Shown here: positions 25,225-33,325 of the stretch, piece by piece
How positions within the stretch are numbered: position 1 is the stretch's first letter
How the letters are laid out: the number at the start of each line of letters is the position of its first letter
NCBI GenBank assembly: GCA_020437805.1
Contig: JAGQVV010000075.1
Span: 6,242 to 39,566 of the forward strand
DNA: 33,325 nt
Reading direction: 5' to 3'
Source: Flavobacteriales bacterium
GTDB taxonomy: Bacteria > Bacteroidota > Bacteroidia > Flavobacteriales_F > PHOS-HE28
Notes under the pieces: model-generated
Told to the model about the DNA's origin: nothing
Databases searched by the model: none
Seen by the model: only the letters and a program-made list of their open reading frames with translations
Made by a program: the position numbers and the translations under genes

Positions 25225-25938
25225 TCACACCTCCACCAGGGTCCCCACTTGCTCTCCGCTCACCAAACGCCCCAGGTTGCCGGGTTTGTTCATATCGAAC
25301 ACGATGATGGGCAGGTTGTTCTCCTTGCACAACGTGAAGGCCGTCATGTCCATCACGTTCAGCCCTTTGTCATACACTTCGGCGAAGGAGATGCGCTCGT
25401 ACTTCGTGGCGCTCTTGTCCTTTTCGGGGTCGGCGGTGTAGATGCCGTCCACGCGGGTGCCCTTCAGGATCACATCGGCCTCGATCTCGATGGCACGCAA
25501 GCTGGCTGCCGTATCGGTGGTGAAGTACGGGTTGCCGGTACCCGCACCGAAGATCACGATACGTCCTTTCTCCAAGTGCCTTACAGCGCGACGACGGATG
25601 AAAGGCTCAGCGATCTGCTCCATCTTGATGGCACTGAGCAAGCGTGTCTTGTGGCCCTTCGCCTCCAAAGCGCTCTGCAAGGCCAAACTATTGATCACCG
25701 TGGCGAGCATGCCCATGTGGTCCCCCTGCACGCGATCGATCCCGTTCCCATCGGCCTGCATGCCCCGGTAGATGTTACCGCCACCGATCACCACGGCCAC
25801 TTCAACGCCCTGCTTGGCGATCGCGATGATCTCCTCCGCGTACGAGCTCAAGCGTTCGCTGTCGATGCCGTAGGATTGATCACCCATCAGGCTTTCGCCG
25901 GAGAGCTTCAGGAGGATGCGCTTGTAGGTCTTTGGCAT
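25225..25938 (-). CDS. pyrH: UMP kinase
   Basis: The 237-residue product phosphorylates UMP to UDP with ATP in pyrimidine synthesis. [17 protein letters not shown] (5-21) is the N-terminal nucleotide-binding motif. [45 protein letters not shown] and [11 protein letters not shown] are diagnostic of bacterial PyrH. I start at 25938 ([10 protein letters not shown]). The longer frame to 26001 runs through the terminator and is not conserved. The gene lies downstream of that terminator, so it probably has its own promoter. TACTTTCA at 25956-25963 on the minus strand (near TAnnTTTG) overlaps the terminator end. Confidence 0.97.
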   Translation of the reverse strand: MPKTYKRILLKLSGESLMGDQSYGIDSERLSSYAEEIIAIAKQGVEVAVVIGGGNIYRGMQADGNGIDRVQGDHMGMLATVINSLALQSALEAKGHKTRLLSAIKMEQIAEPFIRRRAVRHLEKGRIVIFGAGTGNPYFTTDTAASLRAIEIEADVILKGTRVDGIYTADPEKDKSATKYERISFAEVYDKGLNVMDMTAFTLCKENNLPIIVFDMNKPGNLGRLVSGEQVGTLVEV

Positions 25939-25962
25939 GGTGTTCGGTTGGCCGGTGAAAGT

Positions 25963-25992
25963 AAAAAAAGAGGGAGGCCAAAGCCTCCCTCT
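25963..25992 (-). terminator. Intrinsic terminator after tsf
   Basis: On the minus strand AGAGGGAGGC and GCCTCCCTCT form a perfect 10-bp stem with a TTTG loop, followed directly by a run of seven T. It starts 21 bases after the tsf stop and ends 25 bases before the pyrH start. It should end the rplM-rpsI-rpsB-tsf transcript, with partial read-through to pyrH possible. Confidence 0.93.
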
Positions 25993-26013
25993 CCTATGCA
26001 ATTCGGATGGACA

Positions 26014-26853
26014 TCAGACGGTCAGTGAGTGCCGCTTGAAGTCCGTTGCGGTCAGTTCCTTGTCCTGCGACTTCAGGTACTGCTCCACGCTCAGCTTGTT
26101 GTCCTTGATGAACTCCTGTGCGAGCAAGGTGCTCTCCTTGAAGAACTTGTTCAGTCGGCCGGCGGCGATCTTCTCAGCCATCTCGGCGGGCTTGCCCTCC
26201 TGGATCGCGAGTTCCTTGCCGATCTCCAGCTCCTTGTCGATCACGCTTTGGGGAACGCTCTCCTTGTTCAAGGCCACCGGTCCCATGGCAGCGATCTGCA
26301 TGGCCACATCCTTGGCCGCACCTTCGAAACCGGCCTTGTTCAGCCCAACGATGCTGGCCACCTTGTTCCCAGGGTGGTTGTATGCATACACGAACGGTGC
26401 GGAAACGGCAGCGCATGCACTGATATCGATCTTCTCGCCGATCACACCGGTCTGCTCGATGAGCTTTTCGGCGATGGTCATGCCATTGCTATCGAAGGCA
26501 GCAGCCTTCAGCGCCTCCACGCTATCGAGCCCTTTCTCCAAGGCGATCGCAGCGAGCTTCTCGGCCATGGCGGTGAAGTCGGCGTTCTTGGCCACGAAGT
26601 CGGTCTCGCAGTTCACGCACACCAGCACACCCTTGGTGCCATCGGCCGTGGTCTGTGCGATCACCAAGCCTTCCGTGGCATCGCGATCGGCGCGTTTGGC
26701 GGCCACCTTCTGGCCTTGTTTGCGCAATACATCGATGGCGGCTTCGAAGTCGCCGTTGGCCTCGGTGAGGGCCTTCTTGCAATCCATCATACCTGCGCCG
26801 GTCTGCTGGCGCAGCTTGTTCACGTCCGCAGCGGTAATAGCCATGGTGCTCAT
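26014..26853 (-). CDS. tsf: Elongation factor Ts
   Basis: EF-Ts reloads EF-Tu with GTP during translation. The N-terminal UBA-like part contains the signature DVNKLRQQTGAGMMDCKKAL, followed by DFEAAIDVLRKQG. The core has CVNCETDFVAKN, the conserved EF-Tu-contacting TDFV motif. The total is 279 residues from 26853. Family members usually begin MAITAADV, so the second ATG at 26844 may be the real start. The stop is 21 bases ahead of a strong terminator. It follows rpsB by 48 bases, the standard bacterial pairing. Confidence 0.97.
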   Translation of the reverse strand: MSTMAITAADVNKLRQQTGAGMMDCKKALTEANGDFEAAIDVLRKQGQKVAAKRADRDATEGLVIAQTTADGTKGVLVCVNCETDFVAKNADFTAMAEKLAAIALEKGLDSVEALKAAAFDSNGMTIAEKLIEQTGVIGEKIDISACAAVSAPFVYAYNHPGNKVASIVGLNKAGFEGAAKDVAMQIAAMGPVALNKESVPQSVIDKELEIGKELAIQEGKPAEMAEKIAAGRLNKFFKESTLLAQEFIKDNKLSVEQYLKSQDKELTATDFKRHSLTV

Positions 26854-26901
26854 GTTCTGTTAGGGCACAGGATCCCGCGCCCGTAAGTATTGGTGAATGA
26901 T

Positions 26902-27678
26902 CTAGTTCTCGTCCGCGCCTTCCTCGGCCTCCACTTCGGCGGTCGCACCTTCTTCGGTGTCAGCGGCCTCGTCCACAGCGGCTTTGTCGTTCTTGCGCTC
27001 CTCGACCCCTTCCAGGATCGCCTGTACCATCACGTCCACGATCAGCTCGATGCTCTTGGTGGCATCGTCGTTCGCGGGGATGGGGAAATCCACTTTGCTC
27101 GGGTCGCTGTTGGTATCGACCATGGCGAAGGTGGGGATGTTCAGCTTGCGGGCCTCGGCCACGGCGATATGCTCCTTCACGATGTCCACGATGAACAGCG
27201 CGCTGGGCAGTCGGGTGAGGTCGGCGATCGACCCGAGGTTCTTCTCCATCTTCTCCCGCTGGCGGCTCACTTGAAGGCGCTCACGCTTGCTCATGTTCTC
27301 GAATGTGCCATCGGTCTTCATGCGATCGATGGTGCTCATCTTCTTGATGGTCCGGCGGATGGTGCCGAAGTTGGTGAGCATGCCCCCGCTCCAACGCTCG
27401 GTGACGTACGGCATCCCGGTGGCCTTCACCTTCTCGGTAACGATGTCCTTCGCCTGCTTCTTGGTGGCGACGAAGAGCACCTTCTTCCCGCTCCGTGCGA
27501 TGCTCTTCATGGCCGCAGCAGCCTCTTCCAGCTTCACTGCGGTCTTGTTCAGGTCGATGATGTGGATGCCCTTCTTCTCGTCGAAGATGTAGGGTGCCAT
27601 GTTGGGGTTCCACTTCCGGCGCAGGTGGCCGAAGTGTACGCCCGCATCGAGCAATTGCTTGAATTCCAAACGTGCCAT
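26902..27678 (-). CDS. rpsB: 30S ribosomal protein S2
   Basis: The 258-residue product carries the S2 hallmarks LLDAGVHFGHLRRKWNPNMAPYIF, IHIIDLNKT, KKVLFVATKKQAKDI and ERWSGGMLTNFGTI. LPSALFIVDIVKEHIAVAEA and PTFAMVDTNSDPSKVDFPIPANDDATKSI follow. The acidic tail (EEGATAEVEAEEGADEN) is common in Bacteroidota S2. S2 joins the 30S subunit late and often represses its own mRNA. The 111-base gap upstream holds a strong hairpin that could serve such control. Confidence 0.98.
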   Translation of the reverse strand: MARLEFKQLLDAGVHFGHLRRKWNPNMAPYIFDEKKGIHIIDLNKTAVKLEEAAAAMKSIARSGKKVLFVATKKQAKDIVTEKVKATGMPYVTERWSGGMLTNFGTIRRTIKKMSTIDRMKTDGTFENMSKRERLQVSRQREKMEKNLGSIADLTRLPSALFIVDIVKEHIAVAEARKLNIPTFAMVDTNSDPSKVDFPIPANDDATKSIELIVDVMVQAILEGVEERKNDKAAVDEAADTEEGATAEVEAEEGADEN

Positions 27679-27725
27679 GCTTTCCTCTTGTTTAGTTCAC
27701 TTTCCTTGTTCCCGTTATTACAGGC

Positions 27726-27764
27726 ATCCCGCTGGTAGCCTTCCGAAGAAGAGTCCAGCGGGAT
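27726..27764 (-). ncRNA. Structured leader hairpin of rpsB (candidate autoregulatory element)
   Basis: On the minus strand ATCCCGCTGG (27764-27755) pairs perfectly with CCAGCGGGAT (27735-27726). Inside lies CTTC-TTCG-GAAG (27751-27740), a 4-bp stem closed on the stable UUCG tetraloop, separated from the outer stem by a small internal loop. No U-run follows, so it is not a standard terminator. It sits 47 bases before the rpsB start and 25 bases after the rpsI stop. Leaders bound by S2 are known in other bacteria; that this is one is inference. Confidence 0.5.
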
Positions 27765-27789
27765 TGGATCCTGAACAAGCGTAGGGACC

Positions 27790-28176
27790 TTAACGCTTGC
27801 TGAACTGGAAGCGCTTACGCGCCTTCTTCTGTCCGAATTTCTTGCGCTCCACCTCGCGTGGGTCGCGGGTCATGAGCTCCTCGGCCTTGAGCTTCGGCTT
27901 GTGCTCGGGGTCGATCTTCACCAATCCGCGGGCGATGCCCAAGCGAACGGCATCCACCTGACCGGTGATCCCGCCACCGTCCACCGTAGCGATCACATCG
28001 TACTTGCCCACCGTATCGGTGAGCTTGAACGGCTGCTGCAGCTTGAACTGCTGCATGGTGATCGGGAAGTACTCCTTGCCATCACGTCCGTTGACGGTGA
28101 TGTTCCCTTTGCCTTCGCTCAGGATGATGCGTGCGACCGCTGCTTTGCGACGGCCCAGGCTGTTGATCGGTTCCAT
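27790..28176 (-). CDS. rpsI: 30S ribosomal protein S9
   Basis: The 128-residue product has the S9 signatures INSLGRRKAAVARIIL, GNITVNGRDGKEYF, VDGGGITGQVDAVRLGIARGL and the terminal RDPREVERKKFGQKKARKRFQFSKR-type basic tail. The tail ends in SKR, whose last Arg contacts P-site tRNA in the 30S subunit. The gene starts 1 base after the rplM stop, so the two are translated from one mRNA, as usual. Confidence 0.98.
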   Translation of the reverse strand: MEPINSLGRRKAAVARIILSEGKGNITVNGRDGKEYFPITMQQFKLQQPFKLTDTVGKYDVIATVDGGGITGQVDAVRLGIARGLVKIDPEHKPKLKAEELMTRDPREVERKKFGQKKARKRFQFSKR

Positions 28177-28177
28177 A

Positions 28178-28633
28178 TTACTTGATCGTGTTCAGGTCGA
28201 ACGTACGGGGCTTCTGTGCTTCGTGCTTGTGCTCGGTCCCTGCCACCACATGCAGGTTGCTGAACAGGCGACGGCCGAGGCGGTTCTTCGGGAGCATACC
28301 GCGAACGGCGTTCTCCACGAGGGCTTCCGGCTTGCGGGCGATGAGGTTCTTGGCCAGCTCGCGGGTCTGCCCCCCGGGATGCAGGCTGTACCGCTGGTAC
28401 TCCTTCTCCTCCATCTTCTTCCCCGTCAGTCGAACCTTGTCGGCGTTGATCACCACGACGTGGTCACCGCAGTTCACATGGGGGGTGAAGGTGCTCTTGT
28501 GCTTGCCACGGACGATCTTGGCCACTTTACTGGCGAGCCGTCCGAGTACTTCGTTCTCAGCATCCACGAGCAGCCATTCCTGCTGCACGGTGGCCGCGTT
28601 GGCCATGCTGGTGGTGTATGATGTCGATGCCAC
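28178..28633 (-). CDS. rplM: 50S ribosomal protein L13
   Basis: The product contains EWLLVDAENEVLGRLASKVA, FTPHVNCGDHVVVINADKV, LHPGGQT and VRGMLPKNRLGRRLFSNLHV, the L13 core. The first ATG is at 28606, but Bacteroidota L13 carries an N-terminal extension of the form SYKTVSANKATV before this core. Here SYTTSMANAATV aligns to it without gaps and continues upstream to a GTG at 28633. Starting there gives the same N-terminal length as in relatives, so I choose it (151 residues). The open frame continues to 28708 without similarity. A TATCTTCG element at 28676-28683 could be the promoter of the rplM-rpsI-rpsB-tsf set. Confidence 0.95.
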   Translation of the reverse strand: MASTSYTTSMANAATVQQEWLLVDAENEVLGRLASKVAKIVRGKHKSTFTPHVNCGDHVVVINADKVRLTGKKMEEKEYQRYSLHPGGQTRELAKNLIARKPEALVENAVRGMLPKNRLGRRLFSNLHVVAGTEHKHEAQKPRTFDLNTIK

Positions 28634-28675
28634 TTGAAGGTGGGTATTTGGGGATTGATCCCGGAAAACGGGGTG

Positions 28676-28683
28676 CGAAGATA
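28676..28683 (-). promoter_or_regulatory. Candidate -7 element (TATCTTCG) for the rplM operon
   Basis: The minus strand reads TATCTTCG, one base off TAnnTTTG, 42 bases before the proposed GTG start. It lies back-to-back with the element for the SulP gene in the 235-base divergent region 28634-28868. Confidence 0.35.
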
Positions 28684-28775
28684 GATCCTTCTTCCGGAAA
28701 ACCAACAAGCAGCTGTGGACAGATCGGCGGGAACCCTGCGACAGTGCCGGATCCAGCCGCCTTTTCCAAGGGGCT

Positions 28776-28783
28776 TACATTCG
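28776..28783 (+). promoter_or_regulatory. Candidate -7 element (TACATTCG) for the SulP gene
   Basis: TACATTCG differs by one base from TAnnTTTG and lies 85 bases before the ATG at 28869. No -33 box is visible. Confidence 0.3.
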
Positions 28784-28868
28784 CCGCCGCTTTGGCCGAC
28801 CCGCGGTCCACGGCCCTTCCATCCTTCCGGATCATCCATCCGGCCAAGTCCTCCCGATCGAAGCTCCC

Positions 28869-30401
28869 ATGCGACCCACCATCAAATTGTTCGACCTCAG
28901 CCAACGGGTGGACCACCGGACCGAAGTGCTCTCGGGACTGACCGTGGCCCTCGCCTTGATCCCCGAAGCGGTCGCCTTCGCACTGATCGCGGGCCTCTCT
29001 CCGCTCACCGGCTTGTATGCGGCCTTCGTGGTGGGGCTCGTCACCAGCATCTTCGGCGGTCGCCCGGGTATGATCTCCGGTGCCACCGGGGCCATCGCCG
29101 TGGTGATCGTGGCCCTGGCCGCTCGGCACGGGGTGGAGTATGTCTTTGCCACCGTGGTGCTAGCCGGTATCATCCAGATCCTTGCCGGGGTGCTGCGCCT
29201 CGGGAAATTCATCCGCTTGGTACCACACCCCGTGATGTTCGGCTTCGTGAACGGCTTGGCCATTGTGATCTTCATGGCCCAGCTCGACCAGTTCAAAACG
29301 GCCGATGGCACATGGCTTTCCGGTTTGCCGTTGGGCACCATGCTCGGCTTGGTGATCCTTACCATGTTGATCATCTGGGGCCTTCCGAAGCTTACCAAGG
29401 CGATACCGGCCTCCTTGGCGGCCATCCTGGTCATCACCGGACTGGTACTCGGCCTCAACATCGATACGCGCTCCGTGGGCGATATCGCCTCCGTCAGTGG
29501 CGGCTTCCCTCCTTTCCACATCGCTGCGGTCCCCTTCAGCTTGGAGACTTTGACGATCATTCTTCCTTACGCGGTGATCGTTGCCGGCGTGGGCCTGATC
29601 GAGAGCCTGTTGACCTTGAACCTCTTGGACGAGATCACCGGAACGCGTGGACGGAGCAATAAGGAATGCGTGGCACAGGGCACGGCGAACATCCTCAGCG
29701 GCTTGTTCAGCGGCATGGGTGGTTGCGCCATGATCGGCCAAAGCCTGATCAACGTGAGCAGTGGTGCCCGTGCACGACTGAGCGGTATCGTGGCCGCGGT
29801 GATGCTCCTGGTCTTCGTCATGTTCGCTGCGCCCATGATCGAGCAACTGCCGATGGCGGCCTTGGTCGGTGTGATGTTCATGGTGGCGATCGGCACCTTC
29901 GAGTGGGCCAGCCTGAAGAGCTTCGGGCGAATGCCCTTGCACGATGTGATCGTGATGGTGGTGGTGGCCGGGATCACCGTGCTCTTCCACAACCTCGCCA
30001 TCGCAGTGTTGGTGGGCGTGATCATTTCTGCGCTCGTCTTCGCCTGGGAGAATGCCAAACGCATCCGTGCCCGGAAATATGTCGACGAGGCCGGCATCAA
30101 ACACTACGAGATCTTCGGGCCGCTTTTCTTCGGCAGCGTGCAGGCCTTCAATGAGAAGTTCGAGCCTTCGCAGGACCCGGATGAGGTGATCATCGATTTC
30201 GCGGAAAGCCGCGTGGCGGACATGAGCGGGATCGAGGCGCTGAACCGGATCACCGAGCGTTACCGCGGCGCAGGTAAGAAGCTGCACCTGCGCCACCTGA
30301 GCGCCGACTGTCGGGAATTGCTTCGCAACGCCGGGGATGTCATCGACGTCAACATCATCGAGGACCCTTCCTACAAGGTGGTGGTGGACAAGCTGGACTG
30401 A
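28869..30401 (+). CDS. SulP-family anion transporter with STAS domain
   Basis: The 510-residue product belongs to the SLC26/SulP family, which moves sulfate, bicarbonate or other anions across the inner membrane. The transport domain (about 1-390) opens with [33 protein letters not shown], the SulP signature region. Further motifs are [32 protein letters not shown] and [26 protein letters not shown]. The C-terminal cytoplasmic STAS domain (about 408-510) has [16 protein letters not shown], with Ser453 at the usual regulatory serine position. No carbonic anhydrase or sulfate-assimilation gene is adjacent, so the substrate cannot be named; bicarbonate and sulfate are both possible. It is divergent from rplM and converges on kbl. 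Confidence 0.94.
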   Translation: MRPTIKLFDLSQRVDHRTEVLSGLTVALALIPEAVAFALIAGLSPLTGLYAAFVVGLVTSIFGGRPGMISGATGAIAVVIVALAARHGVEYVFATVVLAGIIQILAGVLRLGKFIRLVPHPVMFGFVNGLAIVIFMAQLDQFKTADGTWLSGLPLGTMLGLVILTMLIIWGLPKLTKAIPASLAAILVITGLVLGLNIDTRSVGDIASVSGGFPPFHIAAVPFSLETLTIILPYAVIVAGVGLIESLLTLNLLDEITGTRGRSNKECVAQGTANILSGLFSGMGGCAMIGQSLINVSSGARARLSGIVAAVMLLVFVMFAAPMIEQLPMAALVGVMFMVAIGTFEWASLKSFGRMPLHDVIVMVVVAGITVLFHNLAIAVLVGVIISALVFAWENAKRIRARKYVDEAGIKHYEIFGPLFFGSVQAFNEKFEPSQDPDEVIIDFAESRVADMSGIEALNRITERYRGAGKKLHLRHLSADCRELLRNAGDVIDVNIIEDPSYKVVVDKLD

Positions 30402-30428
30402 GCTTCGATCCTAACGAAGGACTTTTTA

Positions 30429-30449
30429 CGCCGCGAGTGCCAGGCGGCG
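30429..30449. terminator. GC-rich hairpin between convergent SulP and kbl genes
   Basis: CGCCGC (30429-30434) and GCGGCG (30444-30449) form a perfect 6-bp stem with a 9-base loop in the 101-base gap between two convergent stop codons. There is no T-run at the 3' side on either strand, so the terminator call rests mainly on position. Confidence 0.3.
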
Positions 30450-30502
30450 CCCGACGCAAGCATTCCAATTCGAACTACGCAACAGGGTTCATTGAGCTTT
30501 GA

Positions 30503-31693
30503 TCAGATCACCCCGAGCTCCTTCCCCACCTTGGCAAAGGCAGCGAGGGCAGCGTCGATGTGCGCGTCGGTATGCCCCGCGCTCAGCTGCACGCGAATGC
30601 GGGCCGTGTCCTTCGGCACCACTGGATAGAAGAAGCCGATCACATAGATGCCTTCATCCAAGAGTGCATCGGCCATCATCTGGCTCAGCTTGGCATCGCC
30701 GAGCATCACGGGTACGATAGCAGCGCCTGCCCCACGGGTCTTGAACCCGAGGGCTTCGATCCCGCTCCGGAAACGGTCCACGTTCTTTTCCAAGCGATCA
30801 CGCAGTTCCGTGGAAGCACTGAGCAGGTCGATCACTTTGATGGAGGCACCGACGATGGACGGTGCCAAGGAATTGCTGAAGAGATAAGGACGCGAGCGTT
30901 GACGGAGCAACTCGACGATCTCCTTACGCGCACTGGTGTACCCGCCCATCGCACCGCCAAGGGCCTTGCCCAAAGTGCCGGTGATGATGTCCACCCGACC
31001 GGTGACGCCGCAGTGCTCAACACTCCCGCGGCCGGTCTTTCCAATGAAGCCCGCCGCATGGCACTCGTCAACCATCACAAGGGCCTCATACTTGTCGGCG
31101 AGGTCACAGACGCCTTTCAGGTCGGCAACGATACCGTCCATACTGAAGACCCCGTCGGTCACGATCAGGATGTGACGCGCACCATCCTTCTGGGCCGTCT
31201 TCAGCTGCAGCTCCAGATCGGCCATATCATTGTTGGCATAGCGATAACGCATCGCTTTGCACAAGCGCACCCCGTCAATGATGCTCGCATGGTTGAGCGA
31301 ATCGCTGATGATGGCGTCCAACTCGGTAAACAAGGGCTCGAACACGCCACCGTTCGCATCGAAGCAGGCGGCGTACAGGATCGTATCATCGGTGCTGTGG
31401 AAGGCGGAGAGCTTCGCCTCCAACTCCTTATGGATGTCCTGTGTTCCACAAATGAAGCGCACACTGCTCATCCCAAAGCCGTGCGAATCCAGTGTGTCAT
31501 GGGCGGCTTGGATCACATCCGGGTGCGAGGAGAGCCCGAGGTAGTTGTTGGCACAGAAGTTCAGAACGGTACGTCCGTTCACAGTGATCTCCGCCCCTTG
31601 CTCGCTGGTGATGATGCGCTCCCGTTTGAAGAGCCCGGCCTCTTGGATGCTGGAGATCTCGTTCTTGAGGTGCTGTTGGATCTTGTCGTACAT
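30503..31693 (-). CDS. kbl: Glycine C-acetyltransferase (2-amino-3-ketobutyrate CoA ligase)
   Basis: The 396-residue PLP enzyme splits 2-amino-3-oxobutyrate with CoA into glycine and acetyl-CoA, the second step of threonine breakdown. Lys243 in [16 protein letters not shown] is the PLP Schiff-base lysine. Asp209 and His212 in [11 protein letters not shown] are the standard cofactor residues. [14 protein letters not shown] and [20 protein letters not shown] near the N-terminus match Kbl more closely than the related serine palmitoyltransferase or AONS enzymes. I start at 31693 ([10 protein letters not shown]). The frame open to 31753 is not conserved. A CACCTTTG sequence at 31713-31720 could be the -7 element. 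The partner threonine dehydrogenase gene is not in the window. Confidence 0.96.
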   Translation of the reverse strand: MYDKIQQHLKNEISSIQEAGLFKRERIITSEQGAEITVNGRTVLNFCANNYLGLSSHPDVIQAAHDTLDSHGFGMSSVRFICGTQDIHKELEAKLSAFHSTDDTILYAACFDANGGVFEPLFTELDAIISDSLNHASIIDGVRLCKAMRYRYANNDMADLELQLKTAQKDGARHILIVTDGVFSMDGIVADLKGVCDLADKYEALVMVDECHAAGFIGKTGRGSVEHCGVTGRVDIITGTLGKALGGAMGGYTSARKEIVELLRQRSRPYLFSNSLAPSIVGASIKVIDLLSASTELRDRLEKNVDRFRSGIEALGFKTRGAGAAIVPVMLGDAKLSQMMADALLDEGIYVIGFFYPVVPKDTARIRVQLSAGHTDAHIDAALAAFAKVGKELGVI

Positions 31694-31712
31694 GATCGGT
31701 CTTCGTGGAAGG

Positions 31713-31720
31713 CAAAGGTG
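31713..31720 (-). promoter_or_regulatory. Candidate -7 element (CACCTTTG) for kbl
   Basis: The minus strand reads CACCTTTG, one base off TAnnTTTG, 20 bases before the kbl start, in the 56-base gap after the multicopper oxidase gene. Confidence 0.3.
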
Positions 31721-31749
31721 CGAAGCAGCATCGGAACAGACCGCCCGCC

Positions 31750-33325
31750 TCAATAACTCACCATCACCCCCACTCCCAGCCCCATGTCGCTGTCGTAGTG
31801 GGTGGAGAGCGCCCAGGTCTTGTCCAGCACGTAGCGGAAGCGGCCCATGTACTCCAGGTCGCTGTTGCCCATCAGGTCAAGGCGCAGGCGGGGCGTGAGG
31901 GGGATGTCCTCGCGCATCAGTTGGGAACGCAGCTGGCCATCGGTATCGATGCGCAGGTCGAGGACCAGGAGCATGGGCAGGGTGTATTGGAATCCGATGT
32001 GCCCCACGCTCCGGCTGTTCTTGGTGTTGACCTGCCCGAAGAGGTTGTCCTGGGGAGCACCTCCCTCGTGTCCTTCTCGCGTGCGCCAGTCCAGTCCCAC
32101 GTTCACGAACAGCCATTGCATCTTGCCCAAGTAGCGGCCGAAGTGGGTCTCCACCTCCTGGCCATGTTCCGGCATGTAGCCCAGGCGCCATTCGCTCTGC
32201 AGGTTCCAGCGCTTGTTCATGTACATCGCTTCGCCGTCGTTGCCATTGGTGGCGAAGTCGTTCTGCACCATGAAGTGCCATTCCTTGTCGTCGCGGGCGA
32301 AGATGCGCGCGGCCTTCTTCGCATCGGGTAATGCCGGGTTGGGGGCCGTCCCGTCGTAGGTGAATACGCGGCCCATGCCGCTCATCATGTGGTAGAGGAT
32401 GTGGCAGTGGAAGAACCAGTCACCCGTTTCGGTGGCGGCGAACTCGATCGTGTCGGTCTCCATGGGCATGATGTCCAGCACGTTCTTCAGCGGGGCATGG
32501 TCGCCCTGGCCGTTCACCACCCGGAAGAAGTGGCCGTGCAGGTGCATGGGGTGGCGCATCATGCTGTTGTTGTACAGGATGATGCGCACGTTCTCGCCCT
32601 TGCGGATCAGGATGCGGTCGGTCTCTGAAACCGTCTTGTTGTCGATGGCCCAGAGGTAGCGGTTCATGTTGCCGGTCAGTTCGAAGCGCAACTCCGTCAC
32701 CGGACCCTGCGGCAGCGCGGTGCTCGTCGGCGACCGCAGCATGGCGTAGTTCAACGTGACGATATCCGACATCGCATTGCTCTTGTACATACTACCCATA
32801 TCTCCCGAACCATGGTCCATCCCCATATGGCCGTCATGCTCACCTGCTTTCTTCTCTTCCTTTTCCTCCATCGCTTTCATACCCTCTTTCACCTTCTTCA
32901 CTTTCACACCCTTTCTCTCCTTCTTACTCTTCGTCTCCCCCGTGATCTCCGGATACATCACCACGTTCATGTCCATCTGCTGAAGGCTCATGTTCATGCC
33001 CATATCGTCGAGGTCGCCGTTCATCTTCATCATGCCGTTCATCATCTTCATCCCGGCGAAGTACTTGAGCGCACCCAGCGGCATGGCCAGTTGCTTGATG
33101 CCCTTCCCCAGCCACACCGACGCCGAGCGCGTGCGGTCCTCCGATGTCGCCAGGAATTCGAAGGCCGTGCTGTCGGCCGGAATGGTCACGATCACGTCGT
33201 AGGTCTCGGCGATGCCGATGATGAAGCGGTCCACGTCCACGGGTTCCACATCGGCGCCGTCGCTGGCGATCACGGTCATCTTACCACCGGCGTAGGTGAG
33301 CCAGAAGTAGGTGCTCGCGCTGCCG
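31750..33325 (-). CDS. CopA-like multicopper oxidase, 3' part, with Met-rich linker and C-terminal barrel-like extension
   Basis: The frame is open to the right edge; 15 more codons ([15 protein letters not shown]) precede the Met at 33279, so the 5' part is missing. The visible 524 residues begin in a middle cupredoxin domain ([20 protein letters not shown]). A linker at 32788-33051 has 18 Met in 88 residues, plus His and a Lys/Glu-rich run. The last cupredoxin domain holds [10 protein letters not shown] and [12 protein letters not shown], which supply the type 1, 2 and 3 copper ligands including the axial Met. About 200 further residues follow, with alternating strands ([31 protein letters not shown]) resembling CopB-type outer-membrane barrels. 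The protein probably oxidises Cu(I) outside the cytoplasm and so protects against copper. Cognate export genes are not visible. Confidence 0.92.
   Translation of the reverse strand, partial: GSASTYFWLTYAGGKMTVIASDGADVEPVDVDRFIIGIAETYDVIVTIPADSTAFEFLATSEDRTRSASVWLGKGIKQLAMPLGALKYFAGMKMMNGMMKMNGDLDDMGMNMSLQQMDMNVVMYPEITGETKSKKERKGVKVKKVKEGMKAMEEKEEKKAGEHDGHMGMDHGSGDMGSMYKSNAMSDIVTLNYAMLRSPTSTALPQGPVTELRFELTGNMNRYLWAIDNKTVSETDRILIRKGENVRIILYNNSMMRHPMHLHGHFFRVVNGQGDHAPLKNVLDIMPMETDTIEFAATETGDWFFHCHILYHMMSGMGRVFTYDGTAPNPALPDAKKAARIFARDDKEWHFMVQNDFATNGNDGEAMYMNKRWNLQSEWRLGYMPEHGQEVETHFGRYLGKMQWLFVNVGLDWRTREGHEGGAPQDNLFGQVNTKNSRSVGHIGFQYTLPMLLVLDLRIDTDGQLRSQLMREDIPLTPRLRLDLMGNSDLEYMGRFRYVLDKTWALSTHYDSDMGLGVGVMVSY

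Noticed and set aside
30503-31693. Serine palmitoyltransferase or 8-amino-7-oxononanoate synthase as the identity of the PLP enzyme
   Set aside because: The N-terminal and active-site motifs fit Kbl best, and no sphingolipid or biotin genes are nearby.

Overview
The window looks like chromosomal DNA of a GC-rich member of the Bacteroidota, probably from the Flavobacteriales or a nearby order. The evidence is a DUF5686/carboxypeptidase-regulatory outer-membrane protein, a protein with a type IX secretion (T9SS) type-A-like C-terminal signal, a giant repetitive secreted protein with Ig-like repeats, Bacteroidota-type versions of L13, S2, EF-Ts and Kbl, and TAnnTTTG-like -7 promoter elements with few Shine-Dalgarno sequences. 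No phage, transposase, tRNA, rRNA or CRISPR array was recognised.

Left part (1-16253). A giant minus-strand surface protein gene fills 1-5459 and runs off the left edge. It has a cysteine-rich N-terminal module followed by about 16 tandem Ig-like repeats. A divergent pair follows: a secreted CHAP/NlpC-like protein (minus) and an outer-membrane protein (plus). Then come the 2-oxoglutarate dehydrogenase genes sucA-sucB (minus), a small unknown gene, a secreted unknown protein, a DinB-like protein, a shorter relative of the giant protein that shares its N-terminal module, and an NAD(P)-dependent epimerase-like protein (TIGR01777 type).

Middle part (16257-25179). Three minus-strand genes are tightly coupled by 4-bp overlaps: an MMPL/RND-type membrane protein, rfbA (glucose-1-phosphate thymidylyltransferase) and a short-chain isoprenyl diphosphate synthase. 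A DUF5686 outer-membrane protein lies just upstream. A radical SAM/SPASM gene runs divergently from it. A small GIY-YIG nuclease gene sits between the radical SAM gene and frr, which converge on it. The two flanking stop codons lie inside two related hairpins that share an almost identical 12-base loop. This nuclease-in-a-palindrome-pair arrangement is the most intriguing feature of the window.

Right part (24619-33325). A translation cluster reads leftward: rplM-rpsI, a structured leader, rpsB-tsf, an intrinsic terminator, then pyrH-frr. Divergent from rplM is a SulP anion transporter with a STAS domain. Next is kbl (threonine degradation), and at the right edge the 3' part of a CopA-like multicopper oxidase. 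That protein carries a methionine-rich linker and a C-terminal extension resembling a CopB-type outer-membrane barrel.

The largest gene (1-5459) and the edge gene (31750-33325) are both open at the window boundary. Their translations were read directly from the reverse complement.
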